Assembly: GCF_040932005.1 (NCBI RefSeq)
Contig: NZ_CP162414.1
Location: forward strand, 2,879,501-2,943,500
DNA length: 64,000 nt
Direction of reading: 5' to 3'
Origin: Aestuariibius sp. HNIBRBA575
GTDB lineage: Bacteria > Pseudomonadota > Alphaproteobacteria > Rhodobacterales > Rhodobacteraceae
Notes under the pieces: generated by a model
What the model was told of the DNA's origin: nothing
Database searches by the model: none
What the model saw: only the letters and a program-made list of their open reading frames with translations
Translations under genes and position numbers: made by a program
Shown here: piece by piece, positions 55,045 to 63,584 of the stretch
Layout of the letters: each line of letters opens with the position of its first letter
Position numbering within the stretch: the stretch's first letter is position 1

Positions 55045-56570
55045 GTTGTTTCCGTTGGTTCAAGCGTTAAGGGGGTGGGTGCAACCCTAAGATCATCAAC
55101 CCGTAAAGGGTTTGACGGCAATCCAAGCCGATTGCGCACGACCCAAAGTAATCTGTTTTCCGCCCGCGTGATCGCCACATAGGCAAGACGTTTCCACAAG
55201 GGTTGCCCTGCCTCAACCCGGCCCATCCGACTAGCAGCATAAATATCCGGCGCAAAGACCTGAACCGTATCCCATTGGGAACCTTGGGATTTATGGATCG
55301 TCACGGCCGCTCCGTGCAAAAATGTGGCCCCCATACGCGCCGCAAACGGGATGAATGGCTCTTCGTCGCCTTCTTGCTCAATTTTGACAATACTGGCTGC
55401 GGATACCTGTGGATCTTCGGCCCCCATGACATGTAGGCGCGAAAATCCCGGCTTTCGTCCCGGCCCTAAATAAACAACCTGCGCGCCTTTGATCAGGCCC
55501 CGTGCCTCTAGGTCCAGTCGTTTTTTGCGATGTTTCAGCGGCAGCTCAATACCGTCGCAAATCAACGGTTCCCCCTCCAGAAGCTCATCTCCGGGGGCTT
55601 TGTATGCTGCGCGAAAGGCGTGAATCAACCGGATCCGGGTTGCATTGCGCCACACCAAAACAGGAGAGCGCGCCATCAAATCCGATTCGACCCGCTGCGC
55701 CATGACGACGCGATCATCCTTTTGCGATGCTTCTTCGATCATGCGTTCAAACGTATGAAAATCGAGCTGTGGATCCGCCAGCGCATGCGCTAAATCTAGA
55801 ATCGGGTTGCCAGCATCCTGACGGTGCACACGTGACAAAATCAGGCTACGTTCAGGTGGCAGGGTTTCAAACACCATGCCGCCCTCGCTTTGAACCGGGG
55901 GCAATTGTGCCGGGTCGCCAAACAATAGCAAGGTTGGGAAAATTTCCTGCAAGTCATCGAATTGGCGTTTATCCAACATCGAACTTTCATCGACAAACCC
56001 GATGTCCAGCCCTTCCTCTCGGCGTTTCCACCCCGTGATAAAGTCTGACCCCCGAAGCCCAGCCGCCGCCAGCGCCGCAGGTACGGACGCATTAAGCTGA
56101 AACGACGCCCACGCCCGGTCCAGCGCGACATCGGTTAACCCTTCGATTTTGGGTTTTTCACCCTCACCCGCCAACCATTCAGCGATCTTTTCGTATTCCG
56201 GATCATAAACCGGCGTGTACAAAATGCGGTGAATCGTGGTTGCAGGCACACCGCGATTTCGCAAAACGCTCGCGGCTTTGTTTGTGGGGGCCAAAATCGC
56301 CAACGTTCTGCGATCTTTGCGTTTTTTGCCTTCCCAGTCCCCCGAAATGACGTCGACACCCGCGTCTTTCAGCGCTTTGTACAACTCTGCCAGCAGCAGT
56401 GTTTTGCCCGACCCAGCCTTGCCAATGACCGCCAGCACATTTTCTGTGCCGCCATTGGGTGGCATCAGCAAATTGTCAGATAAATCAATTCCAGAACCGC
56501 GTAAGGCTTCTGCAATTGTGTCCCAGGCTTCTGCCTGATCTTCGGAGAATGTTACGGTGGGAAGGGTCAT
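55041..56570 (-). CDS. RecD-like superfamily 1 DNA helicase / AAA ATPase
   Basis: 509 residues. Helicase motifs in order: motif I VIGKAGSGKTLLLAELYKAL near residue 50, motif Ia APTNKAASVLRNRG, motif II GFVDESSMLD, motif III LLFGDPAQLPPV, motif V ATIHKSQGSQWDTVQVF-like block and motif VI YVAITRAENRLLWVV. This is the compact RecD/TraA/Dda-like group, without RecBC partners nearby, so a stand-alone 5'-3' helicase in repair or recombination is likely. It starts 41 bases after luxI on the same strand with no obvious terminator between. Confidence 0.86.
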   Translation of the reverse strand: MTLPTVTFSEDQAEAWDTIAEALRGSGIDLSDNLLMPPNGGTENVLAVIGKAGSGKTLLLAELYKALKDAGVDVISGDWEGKKRKDRRTLAILAPTNKAASVLRNRGVPATTIHRILYTPVYDPEYEKIAEWLAGEGEKPKIEGLTDVALDRAWASFQLNASVPAALAAAGLRGSDFITGWKRREEGLDIGFVDESSMLDKRQFDDLQEIFPTLLLFGDPAQLPPVQSEGGMVFETLPPERSLILSRVHRQDAGNPILDLAHALADPQLDFHTFERMIEEASQKDDRVVMAQRVESDLMARSPVLVWRNATRIRLIHAFRAAYKAPGDELLEGEPLICDGIELPLKHRKKRLDLEARGLIKGAQVVYLGPGRKPGFSRLHVMGAEDPQVSAASIVKIEQEGDEEPFIPFAARMGATFLHGAAVTIHKSQGSQWDTVQVFAPDIYAASRMGRVEAGQPLWKRLAYVAITRAENRLLWVVRNRLGLPSNPLRVDDLRVAPTPLTLEPTETT

Positions 56571-56611
56571 AACGCGACCCTACCCCCGTGATCAAAAAGG
56601 TGCCAGCAGGA

Positions 56612-57262
56612 TCAGGCCACAGCGGCATGTGCTGCGTAATCATTTTGCATAACCGGCCGGCCAAAGCTGCGTTCGAACCACAATTCCGAAATTTCGGATG
56701 AAAGCCCGGCCCGTTTCAACACTTTGCCCCTATCCAGCGGATCATATTCCCACAACCCAACACTGATCCGATCACGGCCTTCCCCTGCACTGCCTAACAC
56801 TTCGGGTGAAGAGCCGATCATGCGATAGATCCGAACCATGCGTGCGTCAAACACACCGACAAAATGACTAAGCCCAAAGGCGCGCATCAATTCCCCACCG
56901 GCAAGCATTAACGCGCCTGCAATCCGGCTTTCGGCGTTACGAGCAAGGCAAAACCGCGTGCATTCCCAAATCAAAGGGGATTGAATGGAAACACCATCAG
57001 TCAGTTCAAGGAAATGATCGTTTACCATGGTCCGGCCTGTTGTTGGCAGGAACCGCATCGACCCGCCGTGGGACCCATCTGGACGCTGCCAAATCACATA
57101 TAGCGGGTCCATTTCATCATATTCGTCATGCTCAAAACCATCTTTGTCAACGGTCACGTCCCACCCCAAACGGGTGTGAAACTGATCCGCACGATCCCGA
57201 AACATGGAATCGCGTAGGTGTGGGTATTTGTCTAGCTCACTGGCGTAATGATAGCGCAACAT
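56612..57262 (-). CDS. luxI: Acyl-homoserine-lactone synthase, LuxI family
   Basis: Autoinducer synthase making N-acyl-homoserine lactones from S-adenosylmethionine and an acyl carrier. 216 residues from ATG 57262 (AAGGAA upstream); an earlier in-frame start is rejected. The invariant residues are in place: Arg and Phe in RDRADQFHTRLGW, Asp in EYDEMDPLYV, the GSMRFLPTTG strand and Glu and Arg in WECTRFCL. The acyl chain length cannot be read from sequence. The cognate luxR lies directly upstream on the same strand, 117 bases apart. Confidence 0.93.
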   Translation of the reverse strand: MLRYHYASELDKYPHLRDSMFRDRADQFHTRLGWDVTVDKDGFEHDEYDEMDPLYVIWQRPDGSHGGSMRFLPTTGRTMVNDHFLELTDGVSIQSPLIWECTRFCLARNAESRIAGALMLAGGELMRAFGLSHFVGVFDARMVRIYRMIGSSPEVLGSAGEGRDRISVGLWEYDPLDRGKVLKRAGLSSEISELWFERSFGRPVMQNDYAAHAAVA

Positions 57263-57317
57263 GAGAAATTCCTTCCGTCCAAGGCTTGCTCCGTTGAGTG
57301 AACAATACGAGAACATT

Positions 57318-57358
57318 GGTTAATGCTGCGCTAACGATGCGAACGCAGCATATTAACC
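57318..57358 (-). promoter_or_regulatory. Inverted repeat between luxR and luxI
   Basis: GGTTAATGCTGCG (from 57318) pairs with CGCAGCATATTAACC, two extra bases making a bulge. No T-run follows on either strand, so it is less like a terminator and more like a regulator site or mRNA hairpin 56-96 bases before the luxI start. Confidence 0.5.
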
Positions 57359-57379
57359 AAAACTTACTGGAAAGAAGGG

Positions 57380-58180
57380 CTAGCGTGCGACTATGGCCTT
57401 GGATGGTTCGGATTCATCCGCCCGTCCGGGCCATCCACCTTCGGCTGCGCGCGCGGCGCCGCCAACCACTATCAGGCCTTCGGTCAGGGCCCGTGCAACC
57501 GCGTGAATGGTGTTCAACGCCCCAAGTTTGAACCGTGCGCTTTCGATGTAGGCGCGCAATGTATGTTCCGAAATCGAAAGCATATCAGCCACTTGGCCGC
57601 GCCCATACCCCATCGCCAAATAGGTCAGCGCGTCCACCTCACGCGGGGAAAGCGGCTTGGCGGGTTCGGGCTTGCGGCCTGCTTCTATTTCAAGCGCTTT
57701 ACGATTGAAAAAATGCGCGATGAGGATCAGTTCCCGTTGGTGGTTTTTTGTGAACTCTGCCCATTCAGCATCCGAACAATTGTGGGAAACCGTGAACAAA
57801 GCGAATTGACCATTTGGCCCGCGAATCGGAATCGACAACCCTTGGTTTCCGATTCCGTTTTTGATGGCATCCGCCTGAAAGGCACGCGCGGCACGTGAAG
57901 ACCAGTCAAGACGTTTCCAATCCACCGGGTGAAACCGCTGAAAACATCCGATCACAACCGGATCAATCCGCAGATAGTCGCTATCAACATAGTGCTGCAC
58001 CCAGGACGGTGGGTATGTTCCGCATCCATATTGTTCGCCATCTGAGCTGACCCAGTGATAGACAATGTGATCCACGCCAAAGTGGTCACGCAGGGCAACC
58101 ACCACGTTTTGGATATGCTCAAGCCCTTCGGCTTGATCCAACTCCTCCAGAAATGTATCCAGTCTTCGCACTATCGCCAC
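57380..58180 (-). CDS. luxR: LuxR family autoinducer-responsive transcriptional regulator
   Basis: 266 residues. N-terminal autoinducer-binding domain shows the expected Trp, Tyr, Asp, Pro pattern (PSWVQHYVDSDYLRIDPVV) and a conserved Gly in NGIGNQGLSIPIRG. The C-terminal GerE helix-turn-helix is LSPREVDALTYLAMGYGRGQVADML with AYIESARFKLGALN. A 35-residue tail after it (GGAARAAEGGWPGRADESE) is longer than usual. No ATG fits the N-terminus; GTG 58180 or GTG 58171 is used, and the ribosome-binding site is weak, which with the 62-base overlap suggests coupling to the upstream small ORF. Confidence 0.9.
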   Translation of the reverse strand: MAIVRRLDTFLEELDQAEGLEHIQNVVVALRDHFGVDHIVYHWVSSDGEQYGCGTYPPSWVQHYVDSDYLRIDPVVIGCFQRFHPVDWKRLDWSSRAARAFQADAIKNGIGNQGLSIPIRGPNGQFALFTVSHNCSDAEWAEFTKNHQRELILIAHFFNRKALEIEAGRKPEPAKPLSPREVDALTYLAMGYGRGQVADMLSISEHTLRAYIESARFKLGALNTIHAVARALTEGLIVVGGAARAAEGGWPGRADESEPSKAIVAR

Positions 58181-58334
58181 ACACCGTTAACGGTGCCCCA
58201 TCGGTACCCGAGGCTATCTCAGCCAGTGCGACGAGTTTTGTGTCATCCAATTGAGACGCCAACAGCGGCAATCCATTTTGGTCGGCAAAACACTTCAAAT
58301 CGGCAAGAACGTCGAGTATCCAGTCATGTCCCAT
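58119..58334 (-). CDS. Small protein upstream of luxR, 71 residues
   Basis: ATG 58334 preceded by GAAAGAGAGTGG. The protein opens GHDWILDVLADLKCFADQNG and continues PLLASQLDDTKLVALAEIAS, an amphipathic helical pattern; it has no signal peptide or known motif I can name. I have an impression of similar short proteins beside luxR genes in roseobacters, but cannot check this here. Its 3' end overlaps luxR by 62 bases in another frame, so translation of the two is probably linked. Could be a modulator of LuxR or simply a coupling ORF. Confidence 0.6.
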   Translation of the reverse strand: MGHDWILDVLADLKCFADQNGLPLLASQLDDTKLVALAEIASGTDGAPLTVCGDSAKTGYISGGVGSSRRA

Positions 58335-58474
58335 AGGCCACTCTCTTTCTGAAGGGTTAACGAAGTCTTAACATCTAATCTATCACGACCCGATTCATTA
58401 AAATATTCGCGAATTCTATCCCCCCAAAAATAGCGGGGGTGGGCGCAGATAACCTACTGAAACCATTCAGCACG

Positions 58475-58505
58475 AAAAAAGGGAGCCGCCTTTTGGCCGC
58501 TCCCC
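58475..58505 (-). terminator. ccrA terminator
   Basis: On the minus strand GGGGAGCGGCC, an AAAA loop, GGCGGCTCCC and a run of six T; 33 bases beyond the ccrA stop. Confidence 0.9.
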
Positions 58506-58537
58506 GCTCTGTTCTAAGGGGCCGTTGAGGGCCCAAT

Positions 58538-59827
58538 TTAGGACTGTGATTCGGCGACCACTTCTTCCAAAGTGCGCAGCCCGGTTTTCGGGGCTTGAAC
58601 TAGAACCGACATGTTGCCCGGCAGATGCTCATTTTTGTACATCTTCGTGTGGGCCGCGGGGATTTCATCCCACGTGAACGTTTCCGACAGGAACGGCTCG
58701 ATGCGACGTTCGATCATCATCTGGTTGGCGGCGGCGGCTTGCTTTAGATGCGCAAAGTGCGACCCCTGCAGGCGTTTTTGGTGCATCCAAGTATAGCGCA
58801 CGTCAAAGGTCAGGTTGTAGCCGGTTGTCCCAGCACAAATCACAACCATGCCGCCCTTTTTACAGACCAGGTTTGACACCGGGAATGTGCTTTCGCCGGG
58901 ATGTTCAAACACGATGTCAACATTGTTGCCTTTGCCGGTGATGTCCCAGATCGCCTTGCCAAAACGGCGGGCTTCTTTGAACCATGTGTTGTATTCCGGC
59001 GTGTTCACGGTGGGCAATTGGCCCCAACAGGTAAAATCTTTGCGGTTGATCACGCCCTTGGCGCCCAGCCCCATTACAAAGTCACGTTTGCTTTCGTCAC
59101 TGATCACGCCGATTGCATTGGCGCCCGCGGCTTTGATCAATTGGATCGCATATGTGCCCAGACCACCCGATGCGCCCCAAACCAGCACGTTCATGCCCGG
59201 TTTCAGCTCATGCGGAGGGTGACCAAACAACATCCGGTATGCGGTTGCCAATGTCAGTGTGTAACAGGCGCTTTCTTCCCAAGTCTGATGCTTGGGGCGG
59301 CGCAACAATTGCTGAGCCTGCACATTTGTGAACTGCGCAAATGACCCGTCCGGCGTTTCATAGCCCCAAATCCGCTGGCTGGGTGAATACATTGGATCGC
59401 CGCCGTTACATTCTTCGTCGTCGCCGTCATCCTGATTACAATGAATGACAACTTCGTCGCCCACTTTCCAGTTTTTGACCTTTTCGCCGATGGCCCAAAT
59501 GATGCCGGACGCATCGGAGCCCGCGATATGGTAGTCAGCTCCATGACCGTCAAATGGCGAAATAGGCGTGCCAAGACCGGCCCAAACACCATTATAATTC
59601 ACGCCCGCAGACATCACCAAAACCAGAACCTCGTGGGCGTCCAGTTTCGGGGTGTCAACCACCTCAACCTTAAAGCTTTTTTCCGGTTCACCATGACGCT
59701 CACGGCGAATTGTCCACGCATACATTTGCGCAGGAACATGACCCATTGGGGGCATTTCACCCACTTCATACAGGTCTTTTTTGGGCGCGTCATACGTGGC
59801 GGTTGTTTGGGTCTCGTCAAGGGCCAT
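58538..59827 (-). CDS. ccrA: Crotonyl-CoA carboxylase/reductase
   Basis: Key enzyme of the ethylmalonyl-CoA pathway: reductive carboxylation of crotonyl-CoA to ethylmalonyl-CoA with NADPH and CO2. 429 residues from ATG 59827, five bases after GGAGG. Medium-chain dehydrogenase fold: GHVPAQMYAWTIRRERHGEP, GVNYNGVWAGLG, GSDASGIIWAIGEKV, and the nucleotide motif VWGASGGLGTYAIQLIKAAGAN near residue 215. FEHPGESTFPVSNLVCKKGGMVV is typical of Ccr rather than ordinary quinone reductases. It lies on the opposite strand from ecm, 1.6 kb away, with a candidate shared regulatory motif. Confidence 0.95.
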   Translation of the reverse strand: MALDETQTTATYDAPKKDLYEVGEMPPMGHVPAQMYAWTIRRERHGEPEKSFKVEVVDTPKLDAHEVLVLVMSAGVNYNGVWAGLGTPISPFDGHGADYHIAGSDASGIIWAIGEKVKNWKVGDEVVIHCNQDDGDDEECNGGDPMYSPSQRIWGYETPDGSFAQFTNVQAQQLLRRPKHQTWEESACYTLTLATAYRMLFGHPPHELKPGMNVLVWGASGGLGTYAIQLIKAAGANAIGVISDESKRDFVMGLGAKGVINRKDFTCWGQLPTVNTPEYNTWFKEARRFGKAIWDITGKGNNVDIVFEHPGESTFPVSNLVCKKGGMVVICAGTTGYNLTFDVRYTWMHQKRLQGSHFAHLKQAAAANQMMIERRIEPFLSETFTWDEIPAAHTKMYKNEHLPGNMSVLVQAPKTGLRTLEEVVAESQS

Positions 59828-59889
59828 GGGTGCCTCCATCAAGGATCATTTCACTGCCGCACCGCAGAATCGGGGCGGGTCTGACCCTT

Positions 59890-59918
59890 GAATTAGACTT
59901 CACCTCGCAACATTGCAA
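59890..59918 (-). promoter_or_regulatory. Putative ccrA promoter with GCAAC repeats
   Basis: On the minus strand TTGCAA (59913-59918) and TAATTC (59890-59895) are 17 bases apart, about 60 bases before the start. A GCAAC-ATT-GCAAC repeat (59907-59919) overlaps the -35. Confidence 0.45.
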
Positions 59919-59946
59919 CCACAATTAGCCATTGATTGTAATTTTA

Positions 59947-61326
59947 TTACTTCGCCAACGCAGAATATTCGCTGCCTTGCGGCGTTGATTTGTAATGATG
60001 CGCAATCGATCCTGCGTAAAACTGCAACACCGGCTCAGCGTCATTGGCGGGCGTCCCATCCGCAGAAACCAAATCGCGCCGCTTTAACAGCGTAAGCGCA
60101 TCTTTGGTCAAAGCGGCCGCATCTCGGCGGGGTAAGGTCGCCCCAGAAGAGGCCAGTTGCACCAAATCGCTGGCCAGCGCCTCTTTGATCTGAGGGCCGC
60201 GATGGCCCGATAGAATTGCGCGCGCCACCAATGGCACCGCCAAAACCGGCATCGAATGCGCGATCCGGTCCATCATGGCCTTGCCGACAATTTCAGTCAC
60301 ATCGCCAGAGTTAGCCGCCACACATTCAGACAACGTTAATGGCTTGCCGAAACTGACGGTTGCGGTGCCAAATCGGCGAAACCGTCGGGTAAATATCGTC
60401 AACAAATAGGCGCTGATCGATCGCAGCGTTGACCAGAACGGTGCATGAAAATGCCGCCCGCCTGCCTTTTTGGCGTCGATCAGGATGCGATCCTCTAGGA
60501 CGTGATCATAGTTTAACGCGACCGGCACAAACACCACTTCGCGTTCGGCCGCATCAAAATCCGATATAATGTAGTTCAACAATCCCAGCTTGGGTCGGGC
60601 CAATTCACCGTCCAAACTCAGCCCGCCTTCAGGGAACAGGGCCTGGGTCACGCCGCCTTCGGTGGCCATTTGTACGTAGCGGGCCAATACTTTGCGATAC
60701 AGCGCCCCGCGAGATTTACGGGAAATAAAGTAAGCGCCCATCGATCGGATCATGGGTGACAACGGCCAAACCCGCGCCCATTCCCCCACCGCATAAGACA
60801 GCGCCGACGCGCGGCTGACCAAATAGGTCACCAACACATAATCCATATTGGATCGGTGGTTGATCACAAAGACCAGTGTCGCGTCTTTGTTCAATGCCTG
60901 AAATTGCGCCCGGTCGAATTCACCCAGCCGAATGCGGTACATCGACCGGGCAATCCATTTGGATAACCGCGTGCCGATGGTGAAATAGGCCGTCGCAGAA
61001 AACCCCGGTACAATTTCACGCGCATAGCGGCGGGCTTTTTCGAAACCGACATTTTCCGGCACTTTGTGTTTGCGCGCGTAATCAACAATCGCCTGTGTGA
61101 CCTCTGGATCGTACATCAGCCGCTGAATCATGTCATAGCGGCGCGCCAGTTTGAACGGCTCAATCGGGCGGGGCAGTTTGGCATTGAGCCGCTTGATCAC
61201 CCGTTCCGCGCGACGCCGGAAAAACCAGCGCACGGATGGAAACAGAAAATGCGAAGCAAACGTGACTGTTGCAAACAGCACGATCAGGGCAAGAAGCCAA
61301 AAGGGAACGGCAATAGTCTGCGTCAT
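59947..61326 (-). CDS. Glycerol-3-phosphate/lysophosphatidate acyltransferase-like membrane protein
   Basis: 459 residues from ATG 61326 (weak ribosome-binding site). N-terminal membrane helix FWLLALIVLFATVTFASHF. The acyltransferase core has block I VINHRSNMDYVLVTYL (HxxxxD) near residue 150, block II GAYFISRKSRGALYRKVL, block III LFPEGGLSLDGE and a block IV-like VFVPVALNYD. It resembles PlsB/1-acylglycerol-3-phosphate acyltransferases that build membrane phospholipids, but is much shorter than E. coli PlsB (about 800). The acyl acceptor is therefore uncertain. It is divergent from ecm. Confidence 0.82.
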   Translation of the reverse strand: MTQTIAVPFWLLALIVLFATVTFASHFLFPSVRWFFRRRAERVIKRLNAKLPRPIEPFKLARRYDMIQRLMYDPEVTQAIVDYARKHKVPENVGFEKARRYAREIVPGFSATAYFTIGTRLSKWIARSMYRIRLGEFDRAQFQALNKDATLVFVINHRSNMDYVLVTYLVSRASALSYAVGEWARVWPLSPMIRSMGAYFISRKSRGALYRKVLARYVQMATEGGVTQALFPEGGLSLDGELARPKLGLLNYIISDFDAAEREVVFVPVALNYDHVLEDRILIDAKKAGGRHFHAPFWSTLRSISAYLLTIFTRRFRRFGTATVSFGKPLTLSECVAANSGDVTEIVGKAMMDRIAHSMPVLAVPLVARAILSGHRGPQIKEALASDLVQLASSGATLPRRDAAALTKDALTLLKRRDLVSADGTPANDAEPVLQFYAGSIAHHYKSTPQGSEYSALAK

Positions 61327-61385
61327 GATGCGACCGTGACAGGATTTGCTGGTGTGGTAAATCCCATCATGCCGCAACGCAGCGA

Positions 61386-61414
61386 TTGACAGCGTTGCTT
61401 TATGTCCCGTAAAA
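61386..61414 (+). promoter_or_regulatory. Putative ecm promoter
   Basis: TTGACA at 61386-61391 and GTAAAA at 61409-61414 (17-base spacer; TAAAAC if 18), about 50 bases before the start. An inverted repeat GTTGCTTTAT (61394-61403) / ATAAGCAAC (61421-61429) straddles the -10. Confidence 0.5.
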
Positions 61415-61461
61415 CGACAGATAAGCAACATTATTTCGCGACCCATTAAATGAGGCCCCAA

Positions 61462-63441
61462 ATGACGCAGATGCAGCAAGATCGCCCCAAAGATCGCCCA
61501 TGGTTGTTCCGCACATATGCCGGACACTCGACCGCCAGCGCATCAAATGAGCTGTATCGGGGCAATTTGGCCAAGGGTCAGACGGGTTTGTCGGTGGCTT
61601 TTGATCTGCCCACGCAGACAGGATATGATTCGGATCACGAACTGGCCCGCGGTGAAGTGGGCAAAGTTGGCGTGCCGGTCTGCCATATGGGCGACATGCG
61701 GGCGTTGTTTGACCAAATCCCGCTGGAACAGATGAACACATCCATGACGATCAACGCCACAGCGCCTTGGTTGTTGTCGCTTTATATTGCCACCGCCGAA
61801 GAACAGGGCGCGGATGTCAGCAAACTACAAGGCACGGTTCAAAACGATCTGATCAAGGAATACCTGTCGCGTGGCACATATATATGCCCGCCCAAACCGT
61901 CGCTGCGCATGATCACCGATGTGGCCGCCTATACCCGCGCCAACCTGCCCAAATGGAACCCGATGAACGTGTGTTCCTACCATTTGCAAGAGGCCGGCGC
62001 GACACCAGAAGAAGAGCTGGCCTTTGCGCTGGCCACGGCAACGGCCGTGTTGGATGACCTGAAAGGCAAAGTGTCCGCCGAAGATTTCCCCGGAATGGTG
62101 GGCCGGATTTCGTTCTTTGTGAATGCGGGCATCCGGTTTGTGACCGAGCTATGCAAAATGCGTGCTTTTGTCGAATTGTGGGATGAAATCTGTCAGGAAC
62201 GGTACGGTGTCGAGGACCCCAAAATGCGCCGGTTCCGCTATGGGGTTCAGGTTAACAGCCTAGGATTGACCGAACAGCAGCCCGAAAACAATGTTTACCG
62301 CATCCTGTTGGAAACATTGGCGGTTACCCTGTCCAAAAACGCCCGTGCCCGCGCTGTGCAATTGCCGGCTTGGAACGAAGCCCTCGGCTTGCCGCGCCCT
62401 TGGGATCAGCAATGGTCCCTGCGTATGCAACAAATTTTGGCCTATGAAACCGACCTGTTGGAATACGGTGATTTGTTTGATGGCAACCCGGTTGTCACCA
62501 AAAAGGTCGACGCCCTAAAAGAAGGCGCGCGCGCCGAATTGGCCCAGATCGATTCGATGGGCGGCGCTGTGGGTGCGATTGCCTATATGAAAAACCGCTT
62601 GGTTGAATCCAACGCTACCCGGATTGGCAACATCGAAAGCGGCGACACTATCGTTGTTGGTGTCAACAAATGGCTGACAGGCGAAGAAAGCCCCCTGACA
62701 TCCGGCGAAGACGCAATCATGGTCGCGGACCCCAAGGCCGAAGCGGACCAGATCAAACGCCTCAACGATTGGAAATCCAACCGCGATAATGCGGCGGCGA
62801 AAACCGCGCTTGCTGCGTTACGAGAGGCCGCCAAATCGGGCGACAACGTCATGCCGCCGTCGATTGCCTGCGCCAAAGCCGGCGTGACCACTGGTGAATG
62901 GGCCGACGTCGTGCGGGCCGTGTTTGGGCAATTCCGCGCACCGACGGGTGTCTCGGCCAATAGATCCAACCGCACCGAAGGTCTGGATGACATCCGCGCC
63001 CGGGTGGATGCGGTCAGTGACAAACTGGGACGTCGGTTAAAATTCCTTGTCGGCAAACCCGGGCTTGATGGGCATTCCAATGGCGCCGAACAGATCGCGG
63101 CGCGTGCCCGTGATTGCGGTATGGACATTTCCTACGAAGGCATTCGCCTGACACCCGACGAAATTGTCACCGCCGTTCAACAGGACGAAGCGCATGTTGT
63201 TGGGTTGTCTATTCTGTCTGGGTCGCATTTGCCACTGATCCGCGATGTGATTTCCAAACTGGACGCGGCCGGGCTGGGCCATGTGCCTGTGGTTGCGGGT
63301 GGAATCATCCCCGAAGATGACGCCGCCCAACTTCGGGAAATGGGCGTGGCGCGGGTTTATACCCCCAAAGATTTTGAGCTAAATCGCATCATGGATGACA
63401 TAGTGGATTTGGTTGATTCAAAAGATATCGCAGCCCAATAG
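61462..63441 (+). CDS. ecm: Ethylmalonyl-CoA mutase (MeaA-type, B12-dependent)
   Basis: Converts (2R)-ethylmalonyl-CoA to methylsuccinyl-CoA in the ethylmalonyl-CoA pathway. 659 residues from ATG 61462 (GAGG six bases upstream; ATG 61450 possible). N-terminal mutase domain: RPWLFRTYAGHSTASASNELYR, GLSVAFDLPTQTGYDSDH and SMTINATAPWLLSLYIA. C-terminal cobalamin domain has the base-off His in LDGHSNGAEQIA near residue 536, plus SILSGSHLPL and VVAGGIIPEDD. The length and MeaA-like opening (RPWLFRTYAGHS) favour ethylmalonyl- over methylmalonyl-CoA mutase, and ccrA nearby agrees. Confidence 0.93.
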   Translation: MTQMQQDRPKDRPWLFRTYAGHSTASASNELYRGNLAKGQTGLSVAFDLPTQTGYDSDHELARGEVGKVGVPVCHMGDMRALFDQIPLEQMNTSMTINATAPWLLSLYIATAEEQGADVSKLQGTVQNDLIKEYLSRGTYICPPKPSLRMITDVAAYTRANLPKWNPMNVCSYHLQEAGATPEEELAFALATATAVLDDLKGKVSAEDFPGMVGRISFFVNAGIRFVTELCKMRAFVELWDEICQERYGVEDPKMRRFRYGVQVNSLGLTEQQPENNVYRILLETLAVTLSKNARARAVQLPAWNEALGLPRPWDQQWSLRMQQILAYETDLLEYGDLFDGNPVVTKKVDALKEGARAELAQIDSMGGAVGAIAYMKNRLVESNATRIGNIESGDTIVVGVNKWLTGEESPLTSGEDAIMVADPKAEADQIKRLNDWKSNRDNAAAKTALAALREAAKSGDNVMPPSIACAKAGVTTGEWADVVRAVFGQFRAPTGVSANRSNRTEGLDDIRARVDAVSDKLGRRLKFLVGKPGLDGHSNGAEQIAARARDCGMDISYEGIRLTPDEIVTAVQQDEAHVVGLSILSGSHLPLIRDVISKLDAAGLGHVPVVAGGIIPEDDAAQLREMGVARVYTPKDFELNRIMDDIVDLVDSKDIAAQ

Positions 63442-63584
63442 CTATTTTTTTGAAATAGGTTTAGAATTGCTTCAAGCCAGCGTGCACCGGCACTGTCTTT
63501 TTGTAAGGTCTCACTCAATCTAAACTTGTGTCGGGTCTGGTCTTCGCAAATGGGTATTGCCACGATCAATTGAAGAGGCAAAAA

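Noticed and set aside
57263..57379. Classical lux box upstream of luxI
   Set aside because: No sequence near ACCTGT-N8-ACAGGT was found; only the GGTTAAT/ATTAACC repeat is reported instead.
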